8,950 nucleotides of DNA from an uncultured beta proteobacterium (lineage in GTDB: Bacteria > Pseudomonadota > Gammaproteobacteria > Burkholderiales > Burkholderiaceae). Under the pieces are notes generated by a model, which did no database searches, was not told the DNA's origin, and saw nothing but the letters and a program-made list of their open reading frames with translations. Position 1 is the stretch's first letter; each line of letters opens with the position of its first letter. This document shows positions 5,528 to 8,950 of this stretch, piece after piece. The DNA lies in NCBI GenBank assembly GCA_903909925.1, contig CAIVXR010000088.1, positions 1 through 8,950 on the forward strand, read 5' to 3'. Made by a program: the position numbers and the translations under genes.

Positions 5528-6883
5528 TTAAACTATTGGTGCGCCCATTACCCAATTTGATAGGCCGGTGGCAATTTCTGGGAAGAAGCAGAGGAGAACC
5601 ACAGAAAGAAGCATGATGACAACAAAGGGCATTACCCCATAGATGATTTCACGTAAGGTGATATCCGGAGCAATATTTTTAATAACAAAAATATTCAAGC
5701 CGACCGGAGGGTGAATCAAGCCTGTTTCCATCACGATAGTCATCACCACGCCAAACCAGACCAAATCAAATCCAGCTGCACGCAGAGGCGGCAAAAAGAT
5801 CGGTGAGGTCATCAAAATAATAGAGACTGGTGGCAAAAAGAATCCCAATACAATCACCATCGATAAAATTGCTGCTAACAATACCCAACGCGAAGCGCCG
5901 AGATCGACAATAGCCTGCGCAGCAGACTGACTCAGGTGCAAATAACTCATCACATTCGCAAATAAAAGCGACATACCAATGATGAACATCAGCATGGATG
6001 CTTCACGGATCGTGACATCTAGTAAAGGATAGAGATCCTTGAAGCGCCACATCCTGTAAATAATGGCAATCAATAGAAATGCAAATACCGCACCTAAACC
6101 CGCAGTTTCTGCCGGAGTAGCGTATCCGCCGTACAAGGCAACCATCACGCCAATTAATAAAACCAAGAAAGGCAATACCCTAGGCAATGCCATCATCTTT
6201 TGTTGCGCTGTGTAGGTTTGACGATCTAAGATTGGATTAGGAATCTTATCAACAGCATATGATTCGTAGGCTACTGAGTACTCTTTGCGGAAACGATAAA
6301 TCGTATAGCCCGAAAAGAAGATGACCAGCATGATTCCAGGACCAATTGCTGCCAAGAATAAACGGCCAAGTGATTGCTCAGCAGCAACAGAATACAAAAT
6401 CATCGTAATAGAGGGTGGCAACAAAATACCGAGGGTGCCACCAGCAGCAATTATCCCGGCTGCAAAACCAGGAGAATAACCACGCTTACGCATCTCCGGA
6501 ATGCCAGCGCTACCAATAGCGGAACAGGTTGCAGGACTTGATCCAGCCATCGCAGCAAATAAGGCGCAAGCGAATACGTTAGCAACCCCTAAGCCCCCAG
6601 GAACCTTACCCATCCAAACGTGAAGTGCATCATATAAATCTTTACCAGCACGAGATCGGCCGATAGCCGCACCCTTCAAAATAAAAAGCGGTATGGACAT
6701 CAGAGTGATGCTAGACATCTCCTCATATACGTTTTGTGCAACAGTATCAAGAGATGATGCCGGCATAAAGAAATACATAAAGATAATTGCCACAATACCT
6801 AAGGCAAAGGCAATTGAAATCCCTGAAAACATAATCAACAGAGTGACAACCGCAAACAAAAGTCCAATGGCTAAAACAGACAT
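5528..6883 (-). CDS. TRAP transporter large membrane subunit (DctM type)
   Basis: The product is 451 residues with about twelve membrane segments and forms the ion-coupled translocation channel of a tripartite TRAP importer. Family signs include ITLMSIPLFILKGAAIGRS (about 58-76), the conserved loop AAMAGSSPATCSAIGSAGIPEMRKRGY (about 110-136), GIIAAGGTLGILLPPS, and in the second half GYATPAETAGLGAV and TGLIHPPVGLNIFVI. The two halves are joined by a charged stretch (about 198-232, RFRKEYSVAYESYAV onwards), slightly longer than usual. It starts two bases after the small-subunit stop codon, with a GGGGTGG-like ribosome binding site inside that gene, so the two are probably translationally coupled. 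Context with matB and malonyl-CoA decarboxylase suggests malonate as substrate; the subunit itself does not show specificity. Confidence 0.92.
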   Translation of the reverse strand: MSVLAIGLLFAVVTLLIMFSGISIAFALGIVAIIFMYFFMPASSLDTVAQNVYEEMSSITLMSIPLFILKGAAIGRSRAGKDLYDALHVWMGKVPGGLGVANVFACALFAAMAGSSPATCSAIGSAGIPEMRKRGYSPGFAAGIIAAGGTLGILLPPSITMILYSVAAEQSLGRLFLAAIGPGIMLVIFFSGYTIYRFRKEYSVAYESYAVDKIPNPILDRQTYTAQQKMMALPRVLPFLVLLIGVMVALYGGYATPAETAGLGAVFAFLLIAIIYRMWRFKDLYPLLDVTIREASMLMFIIGMSLLFANVMSYLHLSQSAAQAIVDLGASRWVLLAAILSMVIVLGFFLPPVSIILMTSPIFLPPLRAAGFDLVWFGVVMTIVMETGLIHPPVGLNIFVIKNIAPDITLREIIYGVMPFVVIMLLSVVLLCFFPEIATGLSNWVMGAPIV

Positions 6884-6885
6884 AA

Positions 6886-7404
6886 TTAGTGACCACCCCT
6901 AATAAGATCAGGAGCTACTGCCTTTCTGATGAAGATTTGTAAAAATAATTGGAACGTCAGCAAGGCCATGCCAGCGAACATCATTGCGTAAGGAACCCAC
7001 AAGGAAGGAGCCCATGTGGAGTTGGTCACTTGACCATCAACCCATGCTTCATGAAGTAAATCCCAAGTTTTCACAGAGAAAAATGCAAAAAATAGACAGG
7101 AAATAATATCGATGATGATGGCGCGCACTTTGTTTACTGGATGCGGCAGCAAACCTTCAATTGCAGAAATACCAATATGCCCACGCTTTTCTTGAACATA
7201 GGAACTACAAAGAAAAGTAACCCCCACCAAGCAGAACAAAGCAGCTTCGTCTTGCCAATCATTTGCTGCATGAAATATTCCACGCGACATAACGCTGTAG
7301 CTCAAGATTAAGGCTGCCGCCATCAGGGCAATTGAGCCAAGCCAGACTAGGCATTTATTCACCATAGTCATAACCCTATAGGCGGCCTCCAAAATTTTCA
7401 TCAT
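6886..7404 (-). CDS. TRAP transporter small membrane subunit (DctQ type)
   Basis: This 172-residue integral membrane protein has four hydrophobic segments (about 18-40, 52-70, 95-115 and 137-160). They surround features typical of the DctQ family: WQDEAALFCLVGVTFLCSSYVQEKRGHIGI (about 50-79) and a tryptophan-rich WVPYAMMFAGMALL near the last segment. DctQ pairs with the large subunit and helps dock the periplasmic binding protein. The start is the first of two tandem ATGs (7404), one base after the binding-protein stop codon, which implies coupled translation. The second ATG, three bases on, is equally possible. Expected size is about 160-190 residues, so it appears complete. Confidence 0.88.
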   Translation of the reverse strand: MMKILEAAYRVMTMVNKCLVWLGSIALMAAALILSYSVMSRGIFHAANDWQDEAALFCLVGVTFLCSSYVQEKRGHIGISAIEGLLPHPVNKVRAIIIDIISCLFFAFFSVKTWDLLHEAWVDGQVTNSTWAPSLWVPYAMMFAGMALLTFQLFLQIFIRKAVAPDLIRGGH

Positions 7405-7405
7405 T

Positions 7406-8443
7406 TTAGCTAATCTTCTCTGCAGAGCGCATCATCGCTGCGCAAGTTTCATTACGCTCAGCAAATTCTTTCCATGCCGAGACTTTAGCTACAGCTTTCC
7501 ATTTTTCCACTACGGATGCATCTAATTCATATACTTTATTACCAGCCTTTGCAAAGGCAATGGAAGCATCGATATCATCAAGTTTTGCTTGCTCAGTACC
7601 AAATTTTTCCATATCAGTGCCAACTGCCATAATAATTTCACGCTGTTTTGCTGGCAATGCATCAAACACTATTTTTGACATCATGAGTGGCTCTAACATA
7701 TACCAGTAAGATTTATTTTTAGCGGAGGTAAAGTTTTTAGTCAGCTCTGCTAATTTGAATGACATCAAGCTCGCTGAGGAGGTATAGGCAGCATCTAATG
7801 AGCCCGTTTGAACTGCCTGATAGATTTCATTAGAAGGGATTGAGGTCATGACCGAACCGCCCGCTGCTTTCAGCATAGCGTCAAACTCTCGACTTCCACC
7901 GCGCACTTTTACACCCTTAACGTCATCAGGAACGATGATTGGGCCAGAACGCGTTGCAACGCCGCCAGCTTGCCAAACCCAGCTAACAATAATAATGCCC
8001 TTGGACTCCATTACCTTATTCAAGATCTTGCCAACTTCAGCATTCTTCCATTTAGCACCCTGATCGTAGCTAGTGACCAACCCCGGCATCAGACCAATAT
8101 TGGCCTCAACAACTTCACCGCCTGCATAAGGCATTGGATAAAAACTCAAATCTAACGCCCCTTTGCGTAAAGCACTAAATTGGGCGTTGGTTTTCATCAA
8201 AGAAGATTGCGGATAAACATCAAACTTTAGGGCGCCATTTGTTTTCTTACTGACTTCATCAGCAAATTTCTTGCATAGGCGATCTCGGAAATCTGTGCCG
8301 CTTGGAAATTGATGTGAAATTTTCAGTGTTTGAGAGGCGGCAGTTTGTGCCCATGCATTAATGTCATATCCGGCAACGGATGCGCCTGCTGCACCAAGCA
8401 ATAATGTTCGACGCAGCTGACTAATTTCCTTTGAATCTGTCAT
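7406..8443 (-). CDS. TRAP transporter periplasmic solute-binding protein (DctP type, likely malonate)
   Basis: This 345-residue protein binds the substrate in the periplasm and delivers it to the membrane subunits. Residues 1-33 form a signal peptide with a twin arginine (LRRTLLLGAAGASVAG, Arg11-Arg12), possibly Tat-type, with likely cleavage after AWA or AWAQ. The mature part begins QTLKISHQFPSGTDFRDRLCKKFADEV and contains the family's conserved region: VKGVKVRGGSREFDAMLKAAGGSVMTSIPSNEIYQAVQTGSLDA (about 175-218), with Arg181 expected to contact the substrate carboxylate. A strong ribosome binding site AAGGAG (8455-8450) lies six bases before the ATG, fixing the start. It is first of the three tightly spaced TRAP genes and is separated by about 140 bases from the decarboxylase gene upstream. 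Malonate specificity is inferred from the flanking malonyl-CoA genes; related proteins bind other mono- and dicarboxylates. Confidence 0.9.
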   Translation of the reverse strand: MTDSKEISQLRRTLLLGAAGASVAGYDINAWAQTAASQTLKISHQFPSGTDFRDRLCKKFADEVSKKTNGALKFDVYPQSSLMKTNAQFSALRKGALDLSFYPMPYAGGEVVEANIGLMPGLVTSYDQGAKWKNAEVGKILNKVMESKGIIIVSWVWQAGGVATRSGPIIVPDDVKGVKVRGGSREFDAMLKAAGGSVMTSIPSNEIYQAVQTGSLDAAYTSSASLMSFKLAELTKNFTSAKNKSYWYMLEPLMMSKIVFDALPAKQREIIMAVGTDMEKFGTEQAKLDDIDASIAFAKAGNKVYELDASVVEKWKAVAKVSAWKEFAERNETCAAMMRSAEKIS

Positions 8444-8584
8444 ATTGATCTCCTTGATAACTATTATTTTGTAAACATCAGTTAATGCACTTTGCCAATT
8501 TTATGAGTTCTGGCTTTTTCGCTACATCATTTTAAAGCGAATCTCTTAGCACTACTCTGAGCAGTTGCTACTCTAAAACCCTAT
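8444..8584 (-). other. Intergenic spacer between decarboxylase and TRAP genes
   Basis: This 141-base, AT-rich gap is the only sizeable one in the malonate cluster. It holds the binding-protein ribosome binding site and two weak inverted repeats: TAGCACT (8547-8553) with AGTTGCTA (8563-8570, one-base bulge), and TTCGCT (8518-8523) with AGCGAA (8536-8541). ACTACTCT/GCTACTCT occurs twice (8551-8558, 8567-8574). Neither hairpin is followed by a T run on the - strand. A TAAAAT (-10-like) occurs on the - strand near 8503-8498 but has no good -35 partner, so I do not call a promoter. Confidence 0.35.
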
Positions 8585-8950
8585 CTAGGGCACCATTAAA
8601 CGGCCTACTGCCCTTGAATAATCAATTTCACCTTGAGTAAACCGCTCATGGTTCTCCTCTACGGCAGAAAGATCGTATAAATAATTGACCATTAATGCTG
8701 CTGATTCACGCAGACCCTTACGCGAAAGATCGGCTGACCAATTGATTTGATGTAGCTTTGCGCCATTTCCTAAATGAAACTTAGCAACAGGATTACCATT
8801 GCGTCCTGCTGAGCCGAGCCCTAAGTAAATACTGGCGAGACATAGTAAAGCTGATTTTTCTTTTGCAGTCGCAGTATCGGGATGCCATCCAGAACTTAAG
8901 CGCTCAGTCCAAGAGCGTTTGGCCAAACCAAGGGTCTCTATTGCTTGCTC
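8585..8950 (-). CDS. matA: Malonyl-CoA decarboxylase, C-terminal part (gene continues past window)
   Basis: The visible 121 residues are the C-terminal end of a protein whose frame stays open to the window edge (reading EQAIETLGLAKRSW from the edge), so the start lies beyond 8950. Malonyl-CoA decarboxylase turns malonyl-CoA into acetyl-CoA and CO2. The segment PVAKFHLGNGAKLHQINWSADLSRKGLRESAALMVNYLYDL closely follows the C-terminal signature of the human and bacterial enzymes, including the FHL.NGA motif with the His that is catalytic in the human enzyme (codon at 8776-8774). The protein ends normally at a TAG, with the short tail RAVGRLMVP. A TTG at 8926 is not a genuine start because the family needs several hundred residues before this point. 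Being upstream of a TRAP system and matB completes a malonate-to-acetyl-CoA pathway. Confidence 0.9.
   Translation of the reverse strand, partial: EQAIETLGLAKRSWTERLSSGWHPDTATAKEKSALLCLASIYLGLGSAGRNGNPVAKFHLGNGAKLHQINWSADLSRKGLRESAALMVNYLYDLSAVEENHERFTQGEIDYSRAVGRLMVP

Noticed and set aside
8518..8541. TTCGCT/AGCGAA inverted repeat as a terminator
   Set aside because: The 12-base loop and lack of a T run after the stem on either strand make termination unlikely.
8924..8926. TTG at 8926 as the start of a 113-residue protein
   Set aside because: The frame continues open to the window edge and matches the end of a much longer enzyme.

Overview
The window looks like a chromosomal segment of a betaproteobacterium. 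The low-to-moderate GC content, the zapA-6S RNA linkage and the Burkholderiales-like protein sequences suggest Burkholderiaceae, with Polynucleobacter or a close relative as the best guess. That assignment rests on recognition by eye, not on a search. Most of the window codes for ordinary metabolic and housekeeping functions. I see no mobile element, CRISPR array, tRNA or rRNA gene.

Layout, left to right. (1) Positions 1-260 are a GC-rich leader RNA on the + strand. It carries most of a cobalamin riboswitch aptamer, with the 5' strand cut off by the window edge, followed by a structured linker. (2) Positions 261-2264 encode a BtuB-like TonB-dependent outer-membrane receptor, presumably for vitamin B12 and controlled by that riboswitch. 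A perfect 15-bp inverted repeat follows. (3) Positions 2359-3976 hold a small coiled-coil protein gene, zapA (cell division), the 6S RNA gene ssrS, and a TauE/SafE-type membrane permease. All are on the + strand and packed so tightly that the 6S RNA overlaps the zapA stop codon and the permease ribosome binding site.

(4) From 8950 back to 3977 the - strand carries a malonate-use cluster. In transcription order it is: the end of malonyl-CoA decarboxylase (cut by the window edge), TRAP transporter periplasmic binding protein, TRAP small membrane subunit, TRAP large membrane subunit, and malonyl-CoA synthetase (MatB). The inferred pathway is malonate uptake by the TRAP system, activation to malonyl-CoA by MatB, and decarboxylation to acetyl-CoA. 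The permease and matB genes converge with no base between their stop codons.

The least ordinary points are the fusion of the 6S RNA with its flanking genes' signals, the long GC-rich B12 leader, the zero-gap convergence, and a TRAP transporter serving the malonate pathway. I did not find convincing evidence of a wholly new system.
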